Shown here one piece after another: positions 6,874 through 12,742 of a stretch of DNA of 12,742 bases (within the stretch, counting starts at the first letter, position 1; every line of letters starts with the position of its first letter). Both the position numbers and the translations under genes were made by a program. The stretch is from an uncultured Prosthecobacter sp. Its GTDB lineage: Bacteria; Verrucomicrobiota; Verrucomicrobiia; Verrucomicrobiales; Verrucomicrobiaceae. Where the stretch lies: the NCBI GenBank assembly GCA_937941745.1, contig CALDGV010000386.1, positions 1 to 12,742 on the forward strand, in the 5' to 3' direction. The notes under the pieces were generated by a model. It ran no database searches. It worked only from the letters and a program-made list of their open reading frames with translations, and was not told where the DNA came from.

Positions 6874-7846
6874 GTGGTGCGGACGAGGTCGAAAGCTTCC
6901 AGACAGCCTGCATGTAGCCAGCCAGCATCTGCAGACCATTACCCCAAGATCTGGGCTGCCTCATCACGCTGAGCCAGCCGAAAGCGAGCATGAGTGCAAA
7001 ATCAAAGTGATCCCGCCAAGTGTCATGCCCCATGATGCGGGTTAGAATGTAGTGCCTGTTTCTCAAACCCTGGTCTGCCAGAGCACGCTGGCTGCGCTTG
7101 TGCGAGCCGCCCTGACTGTCGTGGATGCAGCGGGCAGCGGGCACATGATAGATGTCCCAGCGCTTTGCGACAGCCAGGGATGCTGCCAGGTCTTCGCCGA
7201 TCGCTCCTGCCTCAAAATGATCTGGAACGGCGGGCACGGGGAGAGCTTCCTTACGGTAAATCGTGCAGCCGCCCCCCAGCCAGCCGGCTCTGACAAGGCC
7301 TTGAGCAGCAGCGGTTGGATCATGCAGAAAGGTCCAGCCCGGCCCGACACAGGCGGATGCATAGGTTTCACGTTCATGTCCGCCTTCAAACCAGCGCATG
7401 AGTGCCCGCGTGGCTTTCCCTGGGGGGTGGTATGGCTCATTGACCAGCGTGGCGGTGACCCCACCGGCCCTGGGATGAGCCGCAATGGCATCGTAAAGAA
7501 ACCCCAGACAGCCAGGCTCGAGGATGATGTCATCATCCAGGAACCAGACATAGGTTTGTGAGGCTGCCGCTACCGCCTGATTCCGCTGAGGAGCGAGACC
7601 AGCACGCTCAGCCCTGAGGTATCGCCAGCTTACCCGGCCTTCGAAACGCAACTGCCACTTCGGCATCAGGCTGTGGATCAGCCCGCAGGTATCGTCATCC
7701 TCTGAAGCGTCGCAGATCACCAATTCCGCAGGAAGGACGTCCTGGGCCTCCAGCGATTCCAGAAACCGGGCAAGCACACGCAAGCGATGACGGGTGGGCA
7801 GAATGGCCGAAACAGGAACCACGCGCAGAGTCATCGGGCTTGTCAT
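6866..7846 (-). CDS. Glycosyltransferase family 2 (GT-A fold)
   Basis: A 326-residue protein with a GT2 catalytic domain. The opening strand VSAILPTRHRLRVLARFLES (12-31) is followed by ELVICDAS (41-48), and by RNQAVAAA (88-95) leading into the metal and nucleotide site FLDDDIILEP (103-111, DDD at 104-106). GGGCTIYRKEAL (191-202) and the catalytic-base region GEDLAASLAVAKRW (217-230, Glu-Asp at 218-219) complete the family pattern. The C-terminal part has a hydrophobic stretch near 283-295 that could touch the membrane. It is an inverting transferase that probably adds one sugar from an NDP donor to a lipid-linked glycan; the specificity is unknown. It sits between the permease and ATPase genes of the exporter. 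Its ATG follows the permease stop by 3 nt; Met5 is an alternative start. Confidence 0.9.
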   Translation of the reverse strand: MTSPMTLRVVPVSAILPTRHRLRVLARFLESLEAQDVLPAELVICDASEDDDTCGLIHSLMPKWQLRFEGRVSWRYLRAERAGLAPQRNQAVAAASQTYVWFLDDDIILEPGCLGFLYDAIAAHPRAGGVTATLVNEPYHPPGKATRALMRWFEGGHERETYASACVGPGWTFLHDPTAAAQGLVRAGWLGGGCTIYRKEALPVPAVPDHFEAGAIGEDLAASLAVAKRWDIYHVPAARCIHDSQGGSHKRSQRALADQGLRNRHYILTRIMGHDTWRDHFDFALMLAFGWLSVMRQPRSWGNGLQMLAGYMQAVWKLSTSSAPHA

Positions 7847-7849
7847 GTT

Positions 7850-8677
7850 TCAGATGACATCGGCAAAGCTGCGCTCCGTGGCGCGAAAGTAGCGCACTCC
7901 GACCACCAAAAAAGCCGCGCTCAGCGTGCAGGAGAGGGCAAAACTCCCCCAGTGCATCTCCGTAGTGCCGCAAATGGCCCAGCGGAAACCATCGATCACA
8001 CCGACGACAGGATTGATGGAAACCAGAATCCTTCCTGCATCACCAAACCTCTCCTGAATCACGCTGGTGCTGTAAAACACCGGTGAAACGAACTGCCCAA
8101 GCTGCACCACGAAGGGAATGATGTAGCGAAAATCCCGGTATTTCACATTCAGCGCGGTGAACAGCAGCCCGGGCCCCATTGCTGTCATGAAAGCCAGTGC
8201 TGTGAACAGCGGCAGCGCACACAGGCGCCAGGTAGGCAGCACCCCATGCCAGGCCATCAATCCTCCAAGAATGACCATGGAGATGGCAAAATCCACAAAC
8301 GCCACGACGACCGCGCTGGCAGGCAGGATCATGCGCGGGAAATAGACCTTCGAGATGAGGTTTGCATTTCCGACCAGGCTGCTGGCAGATTCGCTGAGCG
8401 CGCTGGAAAAGAAATACCAAGGCAGAGTTCCGGCACAGACCATCACGGCATAAGGCACGCCATCGGAGGGCAGCCTTGCCAGCGTTCCAAAAACACCGGC
8501 GCCAATCAGGATGGTCAGCAGAGGCCTCAATACGGCCCACGCTACGCCGATCACCGTCTGCTTGTAACGCACCAGGATGTCACGCCACGCCAGGAAGCCA
8601 AACAGCTCCCGATAACGCCACAGATCCGTCCAATACTGCCTGGAGGCCCGCCCTGATTCGATCACCAGCCTGCTCAT
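7850..8677 (-). CDS. wzm: Wzm-like polysaccharide ABC transporter permease
   Basis: A 275-residue ABC-2 type membrane protein with about six hydrophobic segments (roughly 42-64, 75-97, 115-140, 152-175, 185-203, 246-262). Family hallmarks are [19 protein letters not shown] (29-47), ahead of the first helix, the [16 protein letters not shown] segment (104-119), [10 protein letters not shown] (176-185), and [16 protein letters not shown] (222-237). It should form the channel of the Wzm/Wzt exporter that moves lipid-linked polysaccharide across the inner membrane. The start is ATG 8677, chosen because it gives an ATGA overlap with the rmlB stop and a normal family length. A longer start at 8716 would place 13 extra residues inside rmlB and has no support. 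Confidence 0.92.
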   Translation of the reverse strand: MSRLVIESGRASRQYWTDLWRYRELFGFLAWRDILVRYKQTVIGVAWAVLRPLLTILIGAGVFGTLARLPSDGVPYAVMVCAGTLPWYFFSSALSESASSLVGNANLISKVYFPRMILPASAVVVAFVDFAISMVILGGLMAWHGVLPTWRLCALPLFTALAFMTAMGPGLLFTALNVKYRDFRYIIPFVVQLGQFVSPVFYSTSVIQERFGDAGRILVSINPVVGVIDGFRWAICGTTEMHWGSFALSCTLSAAFLVVGVRYFRATERSFADVI

Positions 8678-9696
8678 GTTGCGCCAGATATCTTGCCTGT
8701 AACAGCGGAAACCCATTCCTGGTTAGCCAGGTACCAGGAGACGGTTTCACGGATGCCTGATTCAAAGGTGTGCGCCGGACTCCACCCAAGCTCACGCCCG
8801 ATTTTTGATGCATCAATCGCATAGCGACGATCATGACCTGGCCGGTCTCTGATAAACGTGATCAAGTCGCGCGAACCGCCGCCGAGTTCCGGCTTCATCT
8901 CGTCGATCAAGTCGCAGATCAGCTGCACGAGATGAAGGTTGGCCTTCTCATTGAGGCCACCAATATTGTAGGTTTCACCGCAGCGGCCTTGATTGAGGAC
9001 CTGCCAGAGCGCCTGCACGTGATCGCCAACGTAAAGCCAGTCACGCACGTTCATGCCATCGCCATAAACAGGAATCGCCCTGCGTGAGAGAATGCTCTGG
9101 ATGACCACCGGTATGAGCTTTTCCGGAAATTGATAAGGCCCGTAGTTATTCGAGCAGTTGGTGATCACCGTGGGAAGGCCGTAGGTATGATGGTAGGCAC
9201 GCACCAACATGTCACTGGAGGCCTTGCTCGCTGAATACGGCGAATTTGGCGCATACGGCGTGGACTCCGTGAACAGCCCTGTTCTGCCCAGCGACCCATA
9301 GACTTCATCGGTGGAGACATGCAGGAACCTCACCCTTTCCCTGCCCTGCCAGTGGTCGCGGCAGGCTTCCAGCAGGTGAAAGGTGCCCACAATGTTGGTT
9401 TGAATGAAGTCACCCGGACCGGAGATGGAGCGATCCACATGCGATTCCGCAGCCAGATGCATCACGTGGGTGATGTCGTGCTCACGAATCACGCGAACAA
9501 CCCCGGCCTTGTCTCGCAGATCCACCTTTTCAAAGACATAGCCTGGATGCCCTTCCACACCGTGCAGGTTCTCCAGATGCCCGGCATAAGTGAGGCAGTC
9601 GAGGTTCACCAGCTTGCAGACCTCGCGCATGCTGGTGACGAAACGCACCAGATTGGAGCCGATGAAGCCTGCGCCACCTGTAATGAGAAGGTTCAT
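8674..9696 (-). CDS. rmlB: dTDP-glucose 4,6-dehydratase
   Basis: A 340-residue extended short-chain dehydrogenase/reductase. The NAD-binding GGAGFIG (7-13) follows directly on the start Met. [11 protein letters not shown] (81-91), the catalytic STDEVYG (128-134, Thr-Asp-Glu) and YSASK (154-158, catalytic Tyr and Lys) are all intact, as is [19 protein letters not shown] (178-196), which is diagnostic of RmlB. The enzyme converts dTDP-glucose to dTDP-4-keto-6-deoxyglucose, the branch point for rhamnose and for amino-dideoxy sugars. The start at ATG 9696 puts the Rossmann strand at residue 2; a longer reading from 9738 adds residues that overlap rmlA and do not look like the family. It follows rmlA by 7 nt and its TGA overlaps the permease ATG. 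Neither rmlC nor rmlD is in the window. Confidence 0.96.
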   Translation of the reverse strand: MNLLITGGAGFIGSNLVRFVTSMREVCKLVNLDCLTYAGHLENLHGVEGHPGYVFEKVDLRDKAGVVRVIREHDITHVMHLAAESHVDRSISGPGDFIQTNIVGTFHLLEACRDHWQGRERVRFLHVSTDEVYGSLGRTGLFTESTPYAPNSPYSASKASSDMLVRAYHHTYGLPTVITNCSNNYGPYQFPEKLIPVVIQSILSRRAIPVYGDGMNVRDWLYVGDHVQALWQVLNQGRCGETYNIGGLNEKANLHLVQLICDLIDEMKPELGGGSRDLITFIRDRPGHDRRYAIDASKIGRELGWSPAHTFESGIRETVSWYLANQEWVSAVTGKISGAT

Positions 9697-9703
9697 AAGG
9701 TGG

Positions 9704-10591
9704 TCAGGCAGCGGAAAGCCCCACTCGGCGCACCTCACCCGCCAGTCCGGCGAGGTAGTCCCGGTATTCGCAGTTCGGCATCAGGGAGACGAGCGCCTCA
9801 AACTCCTCAATGGAAAGAAAGCCGCGGTGCAGTGCAGCTTCTTCAGGACATCCGAGCTTCATTCCCTGTCGTTTTTCAATCGTTTGCACATAGGCGGAAG
9901 CATCATGCAGGCTGCTGCTGGTGCCGGCATCCAGCCACGCAGTGCCACGGCTCAGCCGCATCACGCGCAGGGTGCCCCGGCGCAGATATTCCTTGTTCAC
10001 ATCCGTGATCTCCAGCTCCCCTCGCGGAGAGGGCTTCAACGACCGGGCGATGCCCACCACTGCGTTGTCGTAGATGTAAACACCAGGCACGGCAAAATTA
10101 CTGCGTGGCTGGACTGGTTTCTCCTCAAGGGAGATCGCCTTCCCCTCTCGATCAAACTCGACCACGCCATAACGCTCGGGGTCGGTGACATGGTAGGCGA
10201 AGATCGTGGCTCCACCGCTGAACTCACCAATCGCCCGGGGAAAGGCGTCGCCACCGAAGAAAATGTTGTCGCCAAGAGTGAGTGTCACCTGATCACTCCC
10301 GATGAAGTCCTCCGCAATGAGAAAGGCCTGCGCAATGCCCGCAGGCTTTTCCTGTTCACGATACTCGATCGTGATGCCCCACTGCGTTCCATCGCCCAGG
10401 AGCTGCTTGAAGCGTGGCAGATCATGTGGTGTTGAGATCAGGCAGATCTCTCGGATGCCGGAGGCGATCAGGACCGTCAGCGGATAGTACACCATCGGTT
10501 TGTCATAGACCGGCTGGAGTTGCTTGCTGGCCACCTGAGTCAGTGGATACAGGCGGGAACCAGTTCCTCCGGCGAGAACGATGCCTTTCAT
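9704..10591 (-). CDS. rmlA: Glucose-1-phosphate thymidylyltransferase
   Basis: A 295-residue nucleotidyltransferase, the usual RmlA length. The activated-nucleotide loop [13 protein letters not shown] (6-18), the substrate segment [12 protein letters not shown] (22-33), the metal-site GDN (107-109), EKP (157-159) and the second metal-site Asp221 in [11 protein letters not shown] (218-228) are all present. It joins glucose-1-phosphate and dTTP to give dTDP-glucose and pyrophosphate, the first step before RmlB. The ATG at 10591 lies 5 nt after the carbamoyltransferase stop, with no visible Shine-Dalgarno. Homologues are commonly end-product inhibited by dTDP-rhamnose at an allosteric site; whether that applies here is not known, since no rhamnose branch is seen. 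Confidence 0.97.
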   Translation of the reverse strand: MKGIVLAGGTGSRLYPLTQVASKQLQPVYDKPMVYYPLTVLIASGIREICLISTPHDLPRFKQLLGDGTQWGITIEYREQEKPAGIAQAFLIAEDFIGSDQVTLTLGDNIFFGGDAFPRAIGEFSGGATIFAYHVTDPERYGVVEFDREGKAISLEEKPVQPRSNFAVPGVYIYDNAVVGIARSLKPSPRGELEITDVNKEYLRRGTLRVMRLSRGTAWLDAGTSSSLHDASAYVQTIEKRQGMKLGCPEEAALHRGFLSIEEFEALVSLMPNCEYRDYLAGLAGEVRRVGLSAA

Positions 10592-10596
10592 AGGAT

Positions 10597-12339
10597 TCAG
10601 CGTGTTACAACCCAGTCATTAAGCACCAGAACGTCCATCTTGGTGCGCAGAAAGCAGTCCAAAGCTTCGTGAGGACGACACACCACAGGCTCGTTCTCGT
10701 TGAAGCTCGTGTTGAGCAGAATCGGCACTCCGGTGATGTCCTGAAACGCGCTGATGAGCCGATGATAGCGAGGGTTGGTCTCCTGATGAACAGTCTGCAG
10801 GCGGCCAGAACCGTCAACGTGGGTCGTGGCAGGCACCTGAGAGCGCTTCTCTGACCGCACTTGGAACACCTGCATCATGAACGGAACGTCGTCGTCCTGC
10901 TCAAACCAATCGCTCACACATTCGCGTAGAACGCTGGGCGCAAAAGGCCGGAAGCTCTCACGGCGCTTGATCTTCAGGTTGAGGATGTCCTTCATGTCCG
11001 CACGGCGGGGATCACCGAGGATGCTGCGATTGCCCAGGGCTCGCGGCCCCCACTCCAGACGCCCTTGAAACCAGCCGATGACTTTTCCTTCGCTGATGGC
11101 TGTCGCTGTCGCGCTGCAAAGTTCCGCCTCGTTTTCAAACCGCCTTACCGTGCAGCCTTCAGACTGAATATCACCAGCACGGGCATTCAGAAGCATCTGA
11201 ATCTCATCATCGGTCGATCTCGGACCCACATAGGCATGATCCATGACAAAACGCGGGCCATCGTGCAACTGGCGTGCAACGACGAACGCTGAGCCAATCG
11301 CTCCTCCAGCATCACCTGCGGAGGCAGGCAAATACATCCGCTTGAAGGGTGAATTGAGATACACCTTGCCGTTCGCCACCGAGTTCATGCCGCAGCCCCC
11401 TGAGAGCGCCAGCCGATCACACCCGTACCGCCGATGAAGAGCGTTCAACATGGCAAAGAAAGCCTCTTCGTACATCGCCTGGGCACTGCGGGCGATGTCA
11501 CGATGCTTCTGATCGAGAGCATCACCCTTGGCGCGCTCAGGCCCTAGAAGAGCCTCCATCGCTTCTTTGCGATACAGCGTGCCGACCTCAGGACTACAAT
11601 CATCCCAGGTATAGTGCACATCATCCGTATGGTGGCGGAAGAACCTCAAATTCAAGCGATAGGTGCCATCCGGCTGGATCTTCACGATCTCACGCATTTG
11701 AGCCAGATACTTTGGCTCTCCATAAGGCGCGAGCCCCATGACTTTGTATTCATCACCATAGTAGGGGAAGCCCAGAAACTGCGTGATGACCGTGTAGAAG
11801 ATGCCCAGTGAATGCGGAAAGTGAATGCGTCCATCAATGTCGATCTGATCCCCCCTGCCCATGCCCCAGGCACTGCTCGCAAAGTCGCCAAACCCATCGA
11901 CCGAAAGACAGACAGCCTCGTCAAAACCCGACACGAGGTAAGATGAGGCGAGATGAGCAAGGTGATGTTCGACGCGATGAATCTGCGCCTTCAAACGCTG
12001 ATCAGGGAAGCAGCCCTGCAGTTGATCTTCAAAGCTGGCTGCACGGCGGATGTTGCCGAGACGCTTCAAAATGAGCCCCAGGCTTGGGCGCTTCCGCAGC
12101 ACATACAAGGCGCGACGAAGGTTGTTGCCACCTGGATCACGGTTGATGGCAACATGATGGACATCACTGAGCCTGATCCCGGCATCCTGCAAACACCAGC
12201 GGATCGCTTCTGTGGGCATCCCTGACCAATGCTTGATGCGGCGGAACCGCTCTTCTTCCACGGCGGCGACGAGTTTGCCATCCACCACCAGAGCGGCGGC
12301 AGAGTCGCCATGGTAGGCGTTTAGTCCGAGGACGATCAT
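10597..12339 (-). CDS. NodU/CmcH-type carbamoyltransferase
   Basis: A 580-residue two-domain enzyme of the NodU/CmcH/TobZ family, full length. The N-terminal Kae1-like domain has GLNAYHGDSAAALV (5-18), the metal-binding HHLAHLASS (125-133), LSVDGFGDFASS (145-156), KVMGLAPYG (199-207) and SGGCGMNSVANG (313-324). The C-terminal carbamoyl-phosphate domain has IGWFQGRLEWGPRALGNRSI (421-440), RESFRPFAPSVLRE (460-473), HVDGSGR (507-513) and LLNTSFN (541-547). Family members activate carbamoyl phosphate with ATP to a carbamoyl-adenylate and pass it to a hydroxyl of a sugar or antibiotic. Here the likely acceptor is the polysaccharide or a precursor. The start is ATG 12339 (MIVLGLNAYH); a TTG two codons earlier is possible. 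It is the first complete gene of the run and is preceded by a leader with an ops-like element and a palindrome. Confidence 0.95.
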   Translation of the reverse strand: MIVLGLNAYHGDSAAALVVDGKLVAAVEEERFRRIKHWSGMPTEAIRWCLQDAGIRLSDVHHVAINRDPGGNNLRRALYVLRKRPSLGLILKRLGNIRRAASFEDQLQGCFPDQRLKAQIHRVEHHLAHLASSYLVSGFDEAVCLSVDGFGDFASSAWGMGRGDQIDIDGRIHFPHSLGIFYTVITQFLGFPYYGDEYKVMGLAPYGEPKYLAQMREIVKIQPDGTYRLNLRFFRHHTDDVHYTWDDCSPEVGTLYRKEAMEALLGPERAKGDALDQKHRDIARSAQAMYEEAFFAMLNALHRRYGCDRLALSGGCGMNSVANGKVYLNSPFKRMYLPASAGDAGGAIGSAFVVARQLHDGPRFVMDHAYVGPRSTDDEIQMLLNARAGDIQSEGCTVRRFENEAELCSATATAISEGKVIGWFQGRLEWGPRALGNRSILGDPRRADMKDILNLKIKRRESFRPFAPSVLRECVSDWFEQDDDVPFMMQVFQVRSEKRSQVPATTHVDGSGRLQTVHQETNPRYHRLISAFQDITGVPILLNTSFNENEPVVCRPHEALDCFLRTKMDVLVLNDWVVTR

Positions 12340-12509
12340 ACGCAAAAAATCCGGGCAAGCTGCCGCCCTTGGTCGTCTTCGCTGGAAGCTCCCAAAATCA
12401 TGGTGGCAGGGAATGTCTGAGCCCCTTTTCCAGGAAAAGGGGCAGGGACTGTATCACGCTGATTTTCAGGGCAAAGCATAATGTCTCCCGCCAAATGATC
12501 GGTTGACAT
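12336..12509 (-). CDS. Doubtful small ORF overlapping the carbamoyltransferase start
   Basis: A 57-residue reading frame starts with ATG at 12509 and ends in a TGA that overlaps the carbamoyltransferase ATG as ATGA (12339-12336), the same junction type seen at two other gene boundaries here. The predicted peptide (start MSTDHLAGDIMLCPENQRD) is soluble and resembles nothing I recognise. Against it: no Shine-Dalgarno, a length easily reached by chance, third-codon positions without clear bias, and a 23-bp palindrome plus the ops-like element inside it. It may be a leader ORF or simply untranslated leader. Confidence 0.2.
   Translation of the reverse strand: MSTDHLAGDIMLCPENQRDTVPAPFPGKGAQTFPATMILGASSEDDQGRQLARIFCV
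12350..12373 (-). promoter_or_regulatory. ops/JUMPstart-like element in the operon leader
   Basis: The minus strand reads CCAAGGGCGGCAGCTTGC (12373-12356), ending 16 nt before the carbamoyltransferase ATG. From memory, the enterobacterial JUMPstart/ops core is CCAGGGGCGGTAGCGTGC, giving 15 of 18 matches, and 11 of 13 over the ops core. The elemental-pause bases (GG near -11/-10 and TG at -1/+1) are kept, and a small GGCA-GCT-TGCC hairpin can form. The T at ops position 6, contacted by RfaH, is a C here. Position in a polysaccharide leader supports the idea; chance similarity is not excluded. Confidence 0.35.
12421..12443. repeat. Perfect 23-bp inverted repeat in the leader
   Basis: Two 11-base arms, GCCCCTTTTCC and GGAAAAGGGGC, are separated by a single base at 12432. 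Flanking bases do not extend the symmetry. It lies 82 bp upstream of the carbamoyltransferase ATG and about 130 bp after the aminotransferase stop. No T run follows on either strand, so it does not look like an intrinsic terminator. With a 1-nt spacer it reads more like a dimeric protein's operator, or an RNA hairpin with a small loop, than a terminator. Confidence 0.75.
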
Positions 12510-12535
12510 GCTGCAGGCACGCCGGGTTACCCCTC

Positions 12536-12570
12536 AAAAACTTGAAGAGAGGTGGGTTCTCTTGATTCAA
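12536..12570 (-). terminator. Weak terminator-like hairpin after the class III aminotransferase
   Basis: Five bases beyond the aminotransferase stop, the minus strand has AAGAGA (12563-12558), a 7-base loop, TCTCTT (12550-12545), then CAAG and five T's (12540-12536). Three more pairs (TTG with CAA) can form across a 4-base bulge. The stem is A/T-rich, so termination would be weak or absent. It may separate the aminotransferase from the carbamoyltransferase run or let transcription read on into it. Confidence 0.38.
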
Positions 12571-12575
12571 AGACC

Positions 12576-12742
12576 CTACACGAGCCGTGCAAAGCCCTGT
12601 TGTGGCCCCGATGAGACTTCGAGAGGTGTTTGGGCGACAATGCCAAGTGCTTCATCCAGCGCCGCGAGCATGCTGGCGACCTTTTCATCATCGTGGCACC
12701 AGGTGACGTAAAGCTGGCTCGACATCAAAAAGCCGCGCTGGA
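12576..12742 (-). CDS. Class III PLP aminotransferase (glutamate-1-semialdehyde aminomutase-like), C-terminal fragment
   Basis: Only the last 54 codons are present; the gene begins beyond the right edge. The visible end reads QRGFLMSSQLYVTWCHDDEK, then a helix VASMLAALDEALGIV and a short tail to a TAG at 12578-12576. The pattern, a Gly-Phe/Leu stretch, a strand, a His-Asp-Asp-Glu turn, then a final amphipathic helix, matches the C-termini of class III aminotransferases of the glutamate-1-semialdehyde aminomutase group (compare HTDEDID followed by a helix). The PLP lysine is outside the window. Homologues do occur in polysaccharide loci, where they may aminate a sugar or non-sugar substituent, but it could equally be a metabolic gene next to the locus. 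It is separated from the next gene by 236 bp and a weak hairpin. Confidence 0.65.
   Translation of the reverse strand, partial: QRGFLMSSQLYVTWCHDDEKVASMLAALDEALGIVAQTPLEVSSGPQQGFARLV

Noticed and set aside
6874..6939. Longer N-terminus for the Wzt-like protein
   Set aside because: The extra 22 residues are Cys/Arg-rich, lie wholly inside the GT2 gene in another frame, and precede the normal family start.
9697..9738. Longer N-terminus for RmlB
   Set aside because: It would put 14 residues ahead of the Rossmann strand that normally begins the protein, and would overlap the end of rmlA.
9590..10435. A 281-codon plus-strand frame opposite rmlA and the start of rmlB
   Set aside because: It is antisense to two strongly conserved enzymes, has no domain pattern, and has no promoter or Shine-Dalgarno of note.
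12470..12500. TATGCT on the minus strand in the leader, considered as a -10 box for the carbamoyltransferase operon
   Set aside because: The hexamer 17 bases upstream of it is not -35-like, and the nearby TTGGCG is only 8 bases away. I could not support a sigma-70 promoter here, although one may exist beyond what is visible by eye.
12503..12508. A TTGACA hexamer on the plus strand, resembling a -35 box
   Set aside because: No acceptable -10 box lies 16-18 bases downstream, and it points into the antisense of the aminotransferase gene, where no plus-strand gene exists.
1..12742. Search for CRISPR arrays, tRNA or rRNA genes, insertion sequences, phage genes and toxin-antitoxin pairs
   Set aside because: I saw no regularly spaced repeats, no tRNA-like cloverleaf with flanking signals, no transposase or integrase motif, and no small gene pair. 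The window is taken up by the polysaccharide genes and one short leader.

Overview
The window is one strand of a surface-polysaccharide (O-antigen, capsule or exopolysaccharide) biosynthesis and export locus. All recognised genes lie on the minus strand, so transcription runs from the high-coordinate end to the low one. The gene set (RmlA/RmlB, a Wzm/Wzt ABC exporter, a Wzx-type flippase, several glycosyltransferases) points to a Gram-negative-type, moderately GC-rich bacterium. Shine-Dalgarno sequences are scarce. I cannot fix the taxon; a member of the PVC group (for example Verrucomicrobiota) is only a guess.

Layout in transcription order. (1) 12742-12576: the last 54 codons of a class III PLP aminotransferase, followed by a weak terminator-like hairpin. 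(2) 12575-12340: the only sizeable non-genic stretch, about 236 bp. It holds a perfect 23-bp inverted repeat, a sequence resembling the ops/JUMPstart element of polysaccharide operons, and a doubtful 57-codon ORF whose stop overlaps the next start. (3) 12339-5587: NodU/CmcH-type carbamoyltransferase, rmlA, rmlB, Wzm-like permease, family-2 glycosyltransferase, and Wzt-like ATPase with a C-terminal extension. (4) 5586-5548: a 39-bp gap containing a GC-rich hairpin followed by six T's, the best intrinsic terminator or attenuator candidate. (5) 5547-1: DegT-type sugar aminotransferase, GNAT acetyltransferase, a divergent GT-B-like protein with a TTG start, a GT4 glycosyltransferase, a Wzx-like flippase, and the first 43 codons of a Gfo/Idh/MocA oxidoreductase.

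How the genes fit together (inference): RmlA and RmlB make dTDP-4-keto-6-deoxyglucose. With no rmlC or rmlD visible, the DegT aminotransferase and GNAT protein are well placed to turn it into an N-acetylated amino-dideoxy sugar nucleotide. Three glycosyltransferases build the glycan, the NodU-like enzyme may carbamoylate it, and the chain is exported by Wzm/Wzt, by the Wzx-like flippase, or by both. Having both export types in one gene run is unusual. Most junctions are 4-8 nt overlaps or gaps of 3-22 nt, as expected for a translationally coupled operon.

I found no tRNA, rRNA, CRISPR array, transposase or phage gene. I see no wholly new system. The most interesting unexplained features are the ops-like element and palindrome in the leader, the dual export machinery, and the internal hairpin in front of degT.
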